DNA of 11,476 nucleotides, from contig CAMXVQ010000037.1 of assembly GCA_947252455.1 (NCBI GenBank), positions 1 to 11,476 on the forward strand. The letters are read 5' to 3'. This document shows, one piece after another, positions 1-7,424 of the stretch (its first letter is position 1; each line of letters starts with the position of its first letter). The position numbers and the translations under genes are program-made. This DNA comes from an uncultured Atopobium sp. (lineage in GTDB: Bacteria; Actinomycetota; Coriobacteriia; Coriobacteriales; Atopobiaceae). Under the pieces are notes generated by a model, which did not search any database, had not been told where the DNA came from, and saw only the letters and a list, made by a program, of their open reading frames with translations.

Positions 1-851
1 GGGATAATGTTCGTCTCAAGAATGTAAGGCACGCCTTCTGGCGTAACAATGAAATCGCTTCGAGAAACGCCGCGGCAGCCAAGCGCTTGGTGCGCGCGCA
101 CCGCAAGCTCTTGCGCACGGGTATATACATCTTTTGGCAATTCCGCAGGTATTACGTGGTGAAGCGCCGCTGGCTCAGCTTTTGCCGAAATGTCATAAAA
201 ATCACTGTCAAAACGAATTTCTACAATGGGAAGAGCGCGGGCGTGTTCATTGCCAAGTACTGGCACCGTGATTTCGGTACCTCTGATCTCTTCCTCCACA
301 AGAGCAGAAGAAGACACTTCGAGCGCTTTGTGAAGAGCCGCTGGCAGTTCGGAAGGCTCAACCACACGCGTAATACCAAAGCTCGAACCGTTATTGCTTG
401 GCTTTACAAACACGGGAAGCGAAAGTTTTGAACAAATCGAATCCACTAGCGCATCGTCGATAGCGTCGCTTGCGTGCACGCATACATCCTTAGGCGTTGG
501 AATATGCGCGTGTTCAAACGCAAGCTTCGCCATATCTTTCGACATGCCAAGTGCCGCTGCTAACACGCCCGATCCCGTATACGGAATATGCAAAATCTCG
601 AGTAAACCCTGGATACAGCCATCTTCTCCATATTTACCATGAAGGGCCACAAATGCAACATCAAACTCATGCTGCTGCAAACGCTGAATAAAATCCAAAT
701 TTTTTATATCAAACAGTTCAACTTTCGAGAACCCCGCCTGCTTAAGCGCACGCAGGCACTCGCCCCCCGACTGCAGGGAAATTTCAGCCTCATCAGACCA
801 ACCACCTGCCAAAACAGCAATGGAATAATGTGTAATGTCCGCTTTCTGCAT
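1..851 (-). CDS. ddl: D-alanine--D-alanine ligase, 3' end outside window
   Basis: ATP-grasp enzyme that joins two D-alanines in the cytoplasm for peptidoglycan precursor synthesis. I translated the minus strand from ATG 851; about 283 codons are visible of a usual ~310, so the C-terminus is missing because of the window edge. Visible motifs are the N-terminal GGWSDEAEISLQSG (residues 16-29), HGKYGEDG (71-78), IPYTGSGVLA (89-98), the ATP-binding VFVKPSNNGSSFG stretch (147-159, Lys150), SRSDF (263-267) and the metal-site ETN (279-281). The start is fixed by AAGGAGAG four bases upstream (856-863). The omega loop reads FYDISAKAEPAALHHVIPA; the Tyr that usually follows the loop Lys is Ala here. 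A Van-type D-Ala-D-X ligase is less likely because the rest reads as Ddl. The gene is divergent from rlmN. I found no convincing promoter for it. Confidence 0.93.
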   Translation of the reverse strand, partial: MQKADITHYSIAVLAGGWSDEAEISLQSGGECLRALKQAGFSKVELFDIKNLDFIQRLQQHEFDVAFVALHGKYGEDGCIQGLLEILHIPYTGSGVLAAALGMSKDMAKLAFEHAHIPTPKDVCVHASDAIDDALVDSICSKLSLPVFVKPSNNGSSFGITRVVEPSELPAALHKALEVSSSALVEEEIRGTEITVPVLGNEHARALPIVEIRFDSDFYDISAKAEPAALHHVIPAELPKDVYTRAQELAVRAHQALGCRGVSRSDFIVTPEGVPYILETNII

Positions 852-1000
852 GAGGCTCTCCTTATCCTTCAACATATACGCTAAACTCTCTACGTACCGT
901 GATGCAGCCGAATACCTGTGTATACGCAGCATCTGAGTCGGTGTAGTCTAGTGATAAAAGAATACCTCATTTTGCGGTTGAGAGAGGCAATGTTTTCCAT

Positions 1001-2257
1001 ATGTGTAAATTAAACGGTCAGACGAATACGTACGAGCAAGCAAATCCTCAGGTTTGCGCGACACCAGAAGCTTCTGACACATCATGTGTTTGCGCGACAC
1101 CAGAAGCTGCAGAAACGCTGCATGCAAAGATAGCAACAGATGCGAAGAAGCTCGCAAAAGAGGCTGCGCACCAGTGTTTATGTACGCATGAAGAGGCAAA
1201 AGATAAAGAGATAACAAAGCGCCTCGATATCACAACTGACCAGCTCAAACAGGTGCTGCACGAACTGCATCAGCCTATGTTTCGCGTGAAACAAATTGAA
1301 GAGTGGTTGTGGCAAAAGAATGTCCGCTCATTTGATGAAATGACAAATCTACCGCAAGCACTGAGAACAGAGCTTGCCAAGCGTTTTGTACAACAAAGCA
1401 TCGAAATCATAGACAAACAAGTTTCTCGCGACGGAAGTCGCAAATACCTTGTGCGTTTTCCGGACAAAACGATCACTGAGTGTGTGGGGATGCCTACAAA
1501 AGACAAGCTCAGCGTGTGTGTTTCTACGCAAGCGGGCTGCGCTATAGGATGTGTGTTTTGCGCTACAGGAAGAGGCGGGCTCACCCGCTCTCTCAGTGAC
1601 AATGAAATATATGAACAAGCACTTTGCGTGCGCGACGATTTTAAGATGCGCATTTCTTCAATCGTGCTCATGGGCCAAGGCGAGCCACTTGCAAATTACA
1701 AAAACAGTGTGAGCGCGCTCACGCGCTTTAATTCTCCAGAAGGGCTTGGCATCGGCGCGCGCCATTTAACCATCTCTACCTGCGGTATCATTCCAAATAT
1801 CATAAAGTTTTCGCATGAGAAAGAGCAATTTACTTTGGCTGTTTCTCTACACTCCGCTGTGCAAAAAACAAGAGATTATCTTATGCCGGGCGTCAAGCGC
1901 TTTTCGCTTCTCGCACTTCACGAAGCGCTGCAAACCTATACTGCAAATACCAATCGCAGACCCAGCTATGAATATGCGCTGATAAAGGGCATCAACGACA
2001 CGCCTGAAGAGTTGCAGGCACTCTGTGATTTTTGCGCGGGCACACTTGCTCATGTGAATTTGATTCAGTTGAACAAAATAGACGACTCCCCCTTCGAGCC
2101 CACATCCGAAGCCTGTGCCCGACATTTTGTTGAGCGTTTGCGATCTGTTGGCGTTGAAGCGACTATACGTAAATCTCGGGGCGCAGATATTGATGCGGCC
2201 TGTGGTCAGTTAAAGGAAAAAACGCTAAAACAAAAGCTTAAACGCCTCTCGCTCTAA
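1001..2257 (+). CDS. rlmN: 23S rRNA (adenine-2503-C2)/tRNA methyltransferase RlmN
   Basis: Radical-SAM enzyme that methylates C2 of A2503 in 23S rRNA and of A37 in some tRNAs. The 418-residue product has the CxxxCxxC iron-sulfur motif at Cys180/184/187 followed by ATGRGG, the SAM-site MGQGEP, a TISTCG/LAVSLHSA segment, and a C-terminal RGADIDAACGQL. Cys401 (in ACGQL) and Cys173 (in CVSTQAGC) match the two catalytic cysteines of the E. coli enzyme (Cys355 and Cys118). The family core begins near residue 69, so about 68 residues are an extra Cys-rich N-terminus containing an in-frame duplication. ATG 1001 is the only ATG/GTG/TTG start in frame between the upstream stop at 944 and the core. Its ribosome site is weak: GAGAGG lies about 15 bases upstream. 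It is the only gene here pointing toward the inferred origin. Confidence 0.95.
   Translation: MCKLNGQTNTYEQANPQVCATPEASDTSCVCATPEAAETLHAKIATDAKKLAKEAAHQCLCTHEEAKDKEITKRLDITTDQLKQVLHELHQPMFRVKQIEEWLWQKNVRSFDEMTNLPQALRTELAKRFVQQSIEIIDKQVSRDGSRKYLVRFPDKTITECVGMPTKDKLSVCVSTQAGCAIGCVFCATGRGGLTRSLSDNEIYEQALCVRDDFKMRISSIVLMGQGEPLANYKNSVSALTRFNSPEGLGIGARHLTISTCGIIPNIIKFSHEKEQFTLAVSLHSAVQKTRDYLMPGVKRFSLLALHEALQTYTANTNRRPSYEYALIKGINDTPEELQALCDFCAGTLAHVNLIQLNKIDDSPFEPTSEACARHFVERLRSVGVEATIRKSRGADIDAACGQLKEKTLKQKLKRLSL
1052..1108 (+). repeat. 21-bp in-frame direct repeat inside the rlmN N-terminus
   Basis: Two identical 21-base copies lie at 1052-1072 and 1088-1108. They are offset by 36 bases (12 codons), so both encode VCATPEA (residues 18-24 and 30-36). 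This looks like a recent tandem duplication within the extension that precedes the enzyme core. Confidence 0.9.
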
Positions 2258-2574
2258 TGCAAAATAACTGCGTGGCACAGCAGCGCGATAAAGCTTACGT
2301 CATCAGGGGTCATGCACGCGATCAAATCGGCAAACAGGCGATCAAGTCAGCAGACAAATGCATTAAAACTCTCTTAGATATGCAAAAACCCGTGGGTTAC
2401 CACGGGTTTCTACTTACTCTAACATGCTTCACGTGCCCACATAGCCCATACATGTCAAAATATTGTGTTAGTACACATATCAAGTATACATCATTTTCCA
2501 CTTTTGGGGAGCTCATATAAAAATACAAATCTCTCACACAAAAGCTAAAATTACGCTAGACAAACATTCAACAG
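2258..2574. other. Intergenic region between convergent rlmN and parB
   Basis: This 317-base gap holds a strong hairpin terminator at 2384-2409. I see no RNA gene or credible coding region in the rest. An 87-codon open frame overlapping the rlmN stop (TAATG, 2255-2259) runs straight through the terminator hairpin and shows no recognisable motif or ribosome site of its own. Confidence 0.7.
2384..2409 (-). terminator. Bidirectional hairpin terminator between rlmN and parB
   Basis: A perfect 10-bp stem (AAACCCGTGG / CCACGGGTTT, 2386-2395 and 2400-2409) closes a GTTA loop. On the minus strand it ends in TTTTT (2384-2388), so it best terminates the rsmG-parA-parB transcript. On the plus strand GGGTTT precedes a weaker pyrimidine-rich tail and could also end rlmN. 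Confidence 0.85.
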
Positions 2575-3435
2575 CTACTCGTGCGAGCGTATCGTTTGTA
2601 GTGCGTCGAGGATACGTGCCAGATCTTTCATGTCGCTAAACTCAATCTCGATATTCTTTTTCTTTCCTTCTTTGATCCGCACGCGCGTCTTAAGAATAAG
2701 CTGCATCTGGTGACATGCACGTTTATATTCTTGGGGCATGACCTTTTTTGGCTTTTTTTCGAGCGTTGCGCCAAGAAAGAGCGGTGCAAGCTTTTCTGTC
2801 TCACGTACTGAGAGATGCTCGTCAATTACCTTTTGCGCAAGCTTAATTTGAGCCTCAGGATCAGTCACACCAAGAAGAGCGCGCGCATGTCCTGCACTCA
2901 AGAGCCCATCGATCACAAATTTTTGTACATCATCCGTAAGCTCTAAGAGGCGCATGGAGTTGCTTATTGCAGAGCGTGACTTAGAAAGCATGTGACTGAG
3001 TTGTTCTTGCGTCAATTTATGCTGCTTCAATAGCGTTCGATACGCAAGCGCTTCTTCAAGAGGGTTAAGATCTGCGCGCTGCAAGTTTTCAATCAACGCG
3101 AGTTTTAGCACCTCATCGTCCGTGATATCTTTTACGACGGCAGGAATTTCTTTCAATCCCGCCTTTTTTGCAGCTTGAAAGCGTCGCTCCCCCGCCACAA
3201 TTTCATATGATGCACCTTTTTTTCTTACAAGAATGGGCTGTAGTACGCCGTTTTGTTTGATTGAATCGCAGAGTTCATCAATTTTTCCCGCATCAAAATG
3301 CTTGCGCGGCTGACTCTTGTTGACGTGAATGCTGGAAAGAGGAAGCGTTTTTGTAGAAGCGCTCTCCCCCACTTCCTGATCGCTTGTGCCAAGGAGCGAC
3401 TCGAGTCCGCGTCCCAATCCGGTTTTTTTAGCCAC
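2575..3435 (-). CDS. parB: Chromosome-partitioning protein ParB
   Basis: Centromere-binding CTPase that loads at parS, spreads along nearby DNA and guides origin segregation with ParA and SMC. The 286-residue product has the ParB N-terminal domain with QPRKHFD (42-48), GVLQPILVR (63-71), the CTP-binding GERRFQAAKKAGL (82-94) and ENLQRADLNPLEEA (116-129). A helix-turn-helix follows (about 141-166), then GLLSAGHARALLGV (177-190) and a C-terminal dimerisation segment. The start is GTG 3435, inside the end of parA (8-base overlap), with AAGGAAG nine bases upstream, so the pair is probably translationally coupled. It is the last gene of the block and ends before the hairpin at 2384-2409. Length and motifs are normal for the family. 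Confidence 0.97.
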   Translation of the reverse strand: MAKKTGLGRGLESLLGTSDQEVGESASTKTLPLSSIHVNKSQPRKHFDAGKIDELCDSIKQNGVLQPILVRKKGASYEIVAGERRFQAAKKAGLKEIPAVVKDITDDEVLKLALIENLQRADLNPLEEALAYRTLLKQHKLTQEQLSHMLSKSRSAISNSMRLLELTDDVQKFVIDGLLSAGHARALLGVTDPEAQIKLAQKVIDEHLSVRETEKLAPLFLGATLEKKPKKVMPQEYKRACHQMQLILKTRVRIKEGKKKNIEIEFSDMKDLARILDALQTIRSHE

Positions 3436-4216
3436 GACGACTCACTTCCTTTGCTAATTTGAGGTATGCGAGCGACCCCTTACTAAATCGCGCGTAAAGA
3501 TTGATAGGAAGCCCATGGCTAGGAGCTTCCGAAAGTTTTACACTCCGGGGAATAACCGTTTTGAATACTTTTGTACCAAAATATTTCCGTACCTCTTCCA
3601 CCACTTGTTTAGAAAGCGTGGTGCGTGGATCGTACATTGTCATCACTACACCAAATACATCAAGCGTCGGATTCAATTTCGAATGAATCATTTTCATGGA
3701 CTCAATGAGTTTTGTAACACCCTCAAGAGCATAAAATTCGCATTGAATCGGAATAATCAAACTTTCTGCAGCTACCAACGCATTTATGGTGAGCAAACCG
3801 AGCGATGGGGGACAGTCGATGAAAATAAAATCGTATCGATATCGTATCGGTTCGAGCAAGCGCTTTAGGATACTTTCTCGCGCAATCGAGGAGACGAGTT
3901 CAATCTCAGCACCTGCTAGCTGAATGGTTGCGGGAATAACCCATACATTTTTCTGGGGAGTCTCAAGAATCATGTCTTCAAGCGGTGCATCTTCGAGAAG
4001 CGCATTATAGATATCTTTTTCGAGCTTTGTTTTGTCGATACCAAAACCTGAACTCGTGTTCCCCTGTGGATCAAGATCGATCACAAGGATACGCTTCTTA
4101 CTTTCAGCCAAACAAGACGCTAAATTTATCGCCGTGGTTGACTTTCCCACACCACCTTTTTGGTTGATGATAGGAATAATATGCCCCTTGTACTTTTTGT
4201 CTTGTTCGTCTTGCAT
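3428..4216 (-). CDS. parA: Chromosome-partitioning ATPase ParA (Soj)
   Basis: ParA/MinD-type ATPase that binds DNA nonspecifically as an ATP dimer and moves ParB-parS complexes; in related bacteria it also influences DnaA activity. The 262-residue product carries the deviant Walker A KGGVGKSTT (20-28, with signature Lys20 and Lys25), the A' segment DLDPQGNTSSGFG (47-59), and the Walker B FIFIDCPPSLGLLT (about 130-143, Asp134). The start ATG 4216 has GGGAG five bases upstream (4222-4226). A perfect parS site lies just beyond that ribosome site, so ParB bound there could affect parAB expression. It is followed by parB with an 8-base overlap and preceded by rsmG. It is a short chromosomal ParA with no extra N-terminal regulatory domain. 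Confidence 0.97.
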   Translation of the reverse strand: MQDEQDKKYKGHIIPIINQKGGVGKSTTAINLASCLAESKKRILVIDLDPQGNTSSGFGIDKTKLEKDIYNALLEDAPLEDMILETPQKNVWVIPATIQLAGAEIELVSSIARESILKRLLEPIRYRYDFIFIDCPPSLGLLTINALVAAESLIIPIQCEFYALEGVTKLIESMKMIHSKLNPTLDVFGVVMTMYDPRTTLSKQVVEEVRKYFGTKVFKTVIPRSVKLSEAPSHGLPINLYARFSKGSLAYLKLAKEVSRRG

Positions 4217-4234
4217 CTAAACTCCCAGTCACCA

Positions 4235-4252
4235 ATGTTTCACGTGAAACAT
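4235..4252. promoter_or_regulatory. parS: parS centromere site 1
   Basis: ATGTTTCACGTGAAACAT is an 18-base perfect palindrome containing the universal bacterial parS consensus TGTTTCACGTGAAACA (4236-4251). It lies in the short gap between the rsmG stop (4254) and the parA ribosome site (4222-4226). Confidence 0.97.
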
Positions 4253-4253
4253 A

Positions 4254-5084
4254 TTATAACGGTTTATGAAGTGCATCACCGATTTTTCGCGGAAGTTTTA
4301 TGCGAGCGGTTCCTGTTTTTTGAAACACCACAAGCTCTCTGTGTCCCATCGATTCGGGAAGTTCAAATGTTTCACGTGAAACATACGATAAACCACAGAT
4401 GTGAGCCGCGCGTTTACTTTGCTCAATTTCAGGCGATTGCAGGCGCGCTTTAGAACAAATCAACAAACCGTGCGGCTGCAATAGGGGAGTTGCATATTCA
4501 ATAAGCACGCCAAGATTACTTACCGCGCGAGCAACAATCAGGTTAAAGGCAGGATGCTCCATATCAGGCAACTCCTCGAGCCTTGCGTGAATAGCATGAA
4601 TCTGCTGCGCGAGCCCATATTGCGCAACGAATCGCTCCAAAAAAGCGACCTTTTTATTGACAGAATCACACAGAATAAAATTTTTTGTCAGTGCACATGA
4701 TAGGGGAATGCCAGGAAATCCTGCACCACTTCCCATATCGAGCCCCCATGCATCCATGGACGCAGTTTGCGACTGCTCACACAAATATTTATACTTCTCC
4801 CATACGGGAAGCAGCAAGAGAGAATCCAGGTAGTGCAGAACACACGCTTCGTGAAGACTTGTAATGCGCGTGAGGTTCGTTGTTTTATTCGCCTCGCAAA
4901 GCTCTAGATAATGAGATGCACAAAGTGAGAGCGCCCGTGCCGATAGCTCTATTCCATACGCGTGAATCACGCGTGTAAGCTCTTCCCCAAACTGCTCGCG
5001 CAGCTCATCATGCCTATTATCTTCTTCACAAGCGCTGAAAGCATCCCGAATCAACTTCTCATCCATGGCTTTTGTATCGGCCAT
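4254..5084 (-). CDS. rsmG: 16S rRNA (guanine-527-N7)-methyltransferase RsmG
   Basis: SAM-dependent enzyme (GidB family) that makes m7G527 in 16S rRNA; loss of this modification gives low-level streptomycin resistance in several bacteria. Motifs are NLTRITSLHEA (72-82, numbered from the GTG described below), HYLDSL (86-91), the SAM loop LDMGSGAGFPGIPL (117-130), LCDSVNKKVAFLERF (140-154), VARAVSNLGVL (186-196) and a C-terminal PRKIGDALHKPL. I prefer ATG 5084, which has AGAGGA eight bases upstream (5093-5098). The in-frame GTG at 5090 would add two residues but is only two bases from that site. The gene is slightly long for the family because of a charged N-terminus of about 30 residues. parS site 2 lies in its coding sequence at VSRET. 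It probably shares a transcript with parA and parB and lies downstream of the jag terminator. Confidence 0.95.
   Translation of the reverse strand: MADTKAMDEKLIRDAFSACEEDNRHDELREQFGEELTRVIHAYGIELSARALSLCASHYLELCEANKTTNLTRITSLHEACVLHYLDSLLLLPVWEKYKYLCEQSQTASMDAWGLDMGSGAGFPGIPLSCALTKNFILCDSVNKKVAFLERFVAQYGLAQQIHAIHARLEELPDMEHPAFNLIVARAVSNLGVLIEYATPLLQPHGLLICSKARLQSPEIEQSKRAAHICGLSYVSRETFELPESMGHRELVVFQKTGTARIKLPRKIGDALHKPL
4367..4384. promoter_or_regulatory. parS: parS centromere site 2, inside rsmG
   Basis: A second exact copy of the 18-base palindrome ATGTTTCACGTGAAACAT lies 132 bases from the first. It is within rsmG, where it supplies the codons for Y-VSRET-F. ParB is expected to bind both sites. 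Confidence 0.97.
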
Positions 5085-5157
5085 ACCCACATTCCTCTTC
5101 TTAGTCTTTATGCATTTCTAAATATGTGTATGCATGTTTATCAATCTCGACGCATTG

Positions 5158-5180
5158 ATGTATGACGCATGCGTCTACAT
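5158..5180. repeat. Palindrome upstream of rsmG
   Basis: GACGCATGCGTC (5164-5175) is a perfect 12-base palindrome flanked by ATGTA and TACAT, which extends the symmetry apart from one unpaired T at 5163. A related GACGCAT half lies at 5149-5155. It sits between the jag terminator and rsmG, where an operator for the rsmG-parA-parB unit would be expected, but no known regulator site is recognised. Confidence 0.45.
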
Positions 5181-5215
5181 AGGATAACGATTCATCCTCA
5201 TATCTATATAAAAGT

Positions 5216-5251
5216 ATAAATAAAAAAGAAGAGGAGTGTATTCCCCTTCTT
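5216..5251 (-). terminator. Rho-independent terminator after jag
   Basis: On the minus strand AAGAAGGGGA and TCCTCTTCTT (5242-5251 and 5226-5235) form a 10-bp stem with one G-U pair and a six-base loop, followed by TTTTTATTT. It lies about 105 bases past the jag stop and separates jag from rsmG. Confidence 0.85.
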
Positions 5252-5356
5252 ACGTAACGTATATATCTGCGTAAAGCTTCTATATGCCCTATATATTCAA
5301 TGCCTGCTGCGAGCGCGTAAACGGAGCAAACATGAACACAGGAGCATCAAACGCCA

Positions 5357-6421
5357 TTACGAGCGACGTTTACCCTTTTTAATCACACTTACTACCACAC
5401 GGCGATTGGGTTCATAGCCTTCGGAATGCGTGCTAATATCTTTTTCATTCATGAGTGTTAGGTGTACAAGACGCCTATCAGCAGCGCTCATTGGTGCTAA
5501 ACTGACTTTCCCGTGACGTTCACGTGCACGTGTAGCTGCAGAGAGCGCGATCGATGTAATTTTTTGACGACGACGCTCTTTATACCCCTCCACATCCACA
5601 ATGATGGGATAGTAAAAGTGCAGCTCATTGCTCACAAACGCATTGATCACGTTTTGAAGACCATCGAGCGTAAATCCATGACGTCCAATCAAAACTGCCA
5701 AATCACCCTGAGAGATGTCGAAAATCAGATTATGGTCATCATCTTCATACTCATCAATAACGGCATTTTCCTCGCCAAAGAGGCTAAGAATTGCTTTCAA
5801 GTGCGTAATAACAATCTGCGCAATGAAATCTTGCTCGTCGTCCGAAAGCGGAGCCCCAGCAACTACATGATCGTGAATTGCGTTCACCATAGGATTGTCG
5901 CTTGGAATGTATTCTTTATCTTCAATCTGATTATGCACAGCGCTTGGCTGAGACTCACGAGTTTCTAGTACATCATTATCGTTTCCCACCCCATCAAAGG
6001 ATGCAGCAAACGTGTCAGTTGATTCGCCAAGCCCATCTAAATCAGCTGCTACACCGTCTGTTTTCGCAAACGACATGCGTGCCTCTTGCGTAAACTCGGT
6101 ATCACGTGCGCGGCGCGAAGAGCGAGAGTTACGGGAAGAGGAAGAAGAAACTGGTGAAGTAGAGGTGCCAGAACCTGATGCATTCGCTTTTTTCTGCCGA
6201 CCATTCTTTTTCTTTTTTGATGCGCGAGAAGACCCGCGCTCTTTTTCATCATCTGCGCAGGTACAAATCTCACTCAAAAAGCCCCCGTCGCGTTCTTGCG
6301 CAAGAAACGCATCGAGCGACTTACGCGTATCGCTAAAAAGGGAACTTGAACTCGCGCTTTCCTCTCCATTATCTCCAGAAAAAGAAAATGCCTCAGGCGT
6401 GAAGCTTGATTCACTGCCCAT
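5357..6421 (-). CDS. jag: KH-R3H RNA-binding protein Jag (KhpB/EloR type)
   Basis: Cytoplasmic RNA-binding protein that in Gram-positive relatives pairs with KhpA, binds many transcripts and affects cell elongation and division; it is classically encoded next to yidC. The 354-residue product has a long N-terminus (1 to about 175) rich in Ser, Lys, Arg and acidic residues, with no Jag-N domain seen. A type-II KH domain follows at about 205-275 (GxxG loop G246-R-H-G249, then FTLDGLQNVINAF), and an R3H domain at about 285-348 (R316xxxH320, then STHSEGYEPNRRVVVSV). The start ATG 6421 has a full AGGAGG five bases upstream (6427-6432). Typical actinobacterial homologues are much shorter because they lack this tail. 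It is flanked by terminators on both sides, so it appears to be its own unit, possibly with a promoter near the 11-bp repeats. Confidence 0.92.
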   Translation of the reverse strand: MGSESSFTPEAFSFSGDNGEESASSSSLFSDTRKSLDAFLAQERDGGFLSEICTCADDEKERGSSRASKKKKNGRQKKANASGSGTSTSPVSSSSSRNSRSSRRARDTEFTQEARMSFAKTDGVAADLDGLGESTDTFAASFDGVGNDNDVLETRESQPSAVHNQIEDKEYIPSDNPMVNAIHDHVVAGAPLSDDEQDFIAQIVITHLKAILSLFGEENAVIDEYEDDDHNLIFDISQGDLAVLIGRHGFTLDGLQNVINAFVSNELHFYYPIIVDVEGYKERRRQKITSIALSAATRARERHGKVSLAPMSAADRRLVHLTLMNEKDISTHSEGYEPNRRVVVSVIKKGKRRS

Positions 6422-6515
6422 ACCAACCTCCTACATACTAAGCCGACCGAGACGTGCGCAAAGAGTCAAATAAAGGTGCGCGGAAGCCTCAATCAAAACT
6501 CGCTATTTAGTAAAC

Positions 6516-6570
6516 CAATCAAAAACCAATCAAAAACCAATTAAAAACCGATCAAGAAACAATCAAAACC
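6516..6570. repeat. Five tandem 11-bp A-tract repeats upstream of jag
   Basis: The unit CAATCAAAAAC occurs five times in a row from 6516. The first two copies are exact and the last three carry one to three changes. A partial copy lies at 6490-6500. A-tracts of four or five recur every 11 bases, close to one helical turn, which is the pattern of intrinsically curved DNA. The array lies between the yidC terminator and the jag ribosome site. On the minus strand each exact unit reads GTTTTTGATTG and offers a -35-like TTGATT. Confidence 0.85.
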
Positions 6571-6606
6571 GTCTAACAATTCCAAACATCACATAGTGAC
6601 GTACAG

Positions 6607-6638
6607 AAAAGGTGTATAGAGGGATCTATACACCTTTT
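6607..6638 (-). terminator. Hairpin terminator directly after yidC
   Basis: A perfect 14-bp stem (6607-6620 with 6625-6638) closes a four-base loop two bases after the yidC stop. On the minus strand the stem ends in CCTTTT followed by CTG, so the U-tract is short and partly inside the stem. It should end the rpmH-rnpA-yidD-yidC transcript. Confidence 0.8.
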
Positions 6639-6640
6639 AC

Positions 6641-7402
6641 TTACTTACTCTTTTTGTGTGGGCGCTCTTTTTTCTCTTTTCTAACCACATTCACCTCAAC
6701 GGGAGCATTCTTTAGGCGCTCTTCAGCTTCTTTACGAGCACGAGCGATAACCTTATCAGTCACAAGCTTCTGTTGAACAATCTGCCAGAGACCGGATGTG
6801 TTGTAATACAAAAGCACCGCTGTTGGTACCGTCCATCCAATCCAGAGCATGAATACACCCATAACCACACCCATGGTGAGCTTTTGCGTGCGCTGCTCTT
6901 GTGTATCGGCAGCGGCACCAATAATCATAGGAATGAAGGTAAGCACGCTAAACGACACGACTAAAAGAATGTACATCCACGATCCTCCAAGCCCCACCTC
7001 GTTAAACATGGCACCAGGGGAAACTGCAATCGTTGGAAGTAGTGAGAAAAAGTGAGCATCCTTTGGAAGGGCGCTCGCAACAGTAAATAAACCAAAAAAC
7101 ACGGGCATTTGCAACACAACAGGCAAGCAACCACCAAACATGTTGAAATGGTTTTCCGAATAAAACTTCTTAAGCTCCTCGTTCATGCGCTGAGGATCGT
7201 CGGAATATTTATCTCGTATTTCTTGCATCTTTGGCTGAAGTACCTGCATTTTTGCGGTAGATTCCGTAGATTTATTCATCAGGGGAATAATTAAAATACG
7301 TATAACGAGGGTGAGAATTATAACAGCCAGTCCCCAGTCGCCGCAGAGTTGCTGTAGGGCGCTAAGAATCTGGGTGAGAATATCAATAAACCAATCCCAC
7401 AT
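6641..7402 (-). CDS. yidC: Membrane protein insertase YidC (Oxa1/SpoIIIJ family)
   Basis: Integral membrane insertase that places membrane proteins into the lipid bilayer, alone or with SecYEG. The 253-residue product has the family core: a first helix with the substrate-cavity Arg (VIRILIIPL, Arg35; about 24-42), a cytoplasmic charged hairpin (44-85), GGCLPVVLQMPVFFGLF (90-106), further helices at about 141-163 and 175-200, and the terminal LLYYNTSGLWQIVQQ (197-211). The last 35 residues are a Lys/Arg-rich tail that probably contacts ribosomes. No lipoprotein signal is visible at the N-terminus, unlike Bacillus SpoIIIJ. The start ATG 7402 has GGAGGAA upstream (7405-7411). It is 22 bases after yidD in the same transcript and is followed by a strong hairpin. 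Confidence 0.96.
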   Translation of the reverse strand: MWDWFIDILTQILSALQQLCGDWGLAVIILTLVIRILIIPLMNKSTESTAKMQVLQPKMQEIRDKYSDDPQRMNEELKKFYSENHFNMFGGCLPVVLQMPVFFGLFTVASALPKDAHFFSLLPTIAVSPGAMFNEVGLGGSWMYILLVVSFSVLTFIPMIIGAAADTQEQRTQKLTMGVVMGVFMLWIGWTVPTAVLLYYNTSGLWQIVQQKLVTDKVIARARKEAEERLKNAPVEVNVVRKEKKERPHKKSK

Positions 7403-7424
7403 AGTTCCTCCGAATTACAGTGGT

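Noticed and set aside
916..929. Near-palindrome CTGTGTATACGCAG between ddl and rlmN
   Set aside because: It is imperfect, matches no regulator I know, and no clear promoter lies next to it on either strand.
2257..2520. 87-codon open frame overlapping the rlmN stop
   Set aside because: It reads through the terminator hairpin, has no recognisable motif and lacks a ribosome site of its own. It is probably chance.
6012..6473. 153-codon open frame on the plus strand opposite jag
   Set aside because: It is the antisense of the low-complexity Ser/Lys/Glu-rich part of jag, whose coding is supported by KH/R3H domains and a strong ribosome site.
6516..6570. Tandem 11-bp repeats as a CRISPR-like array
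   Set aside because: Units are contiguous with no spacers, far too short, and no cas gene is present.
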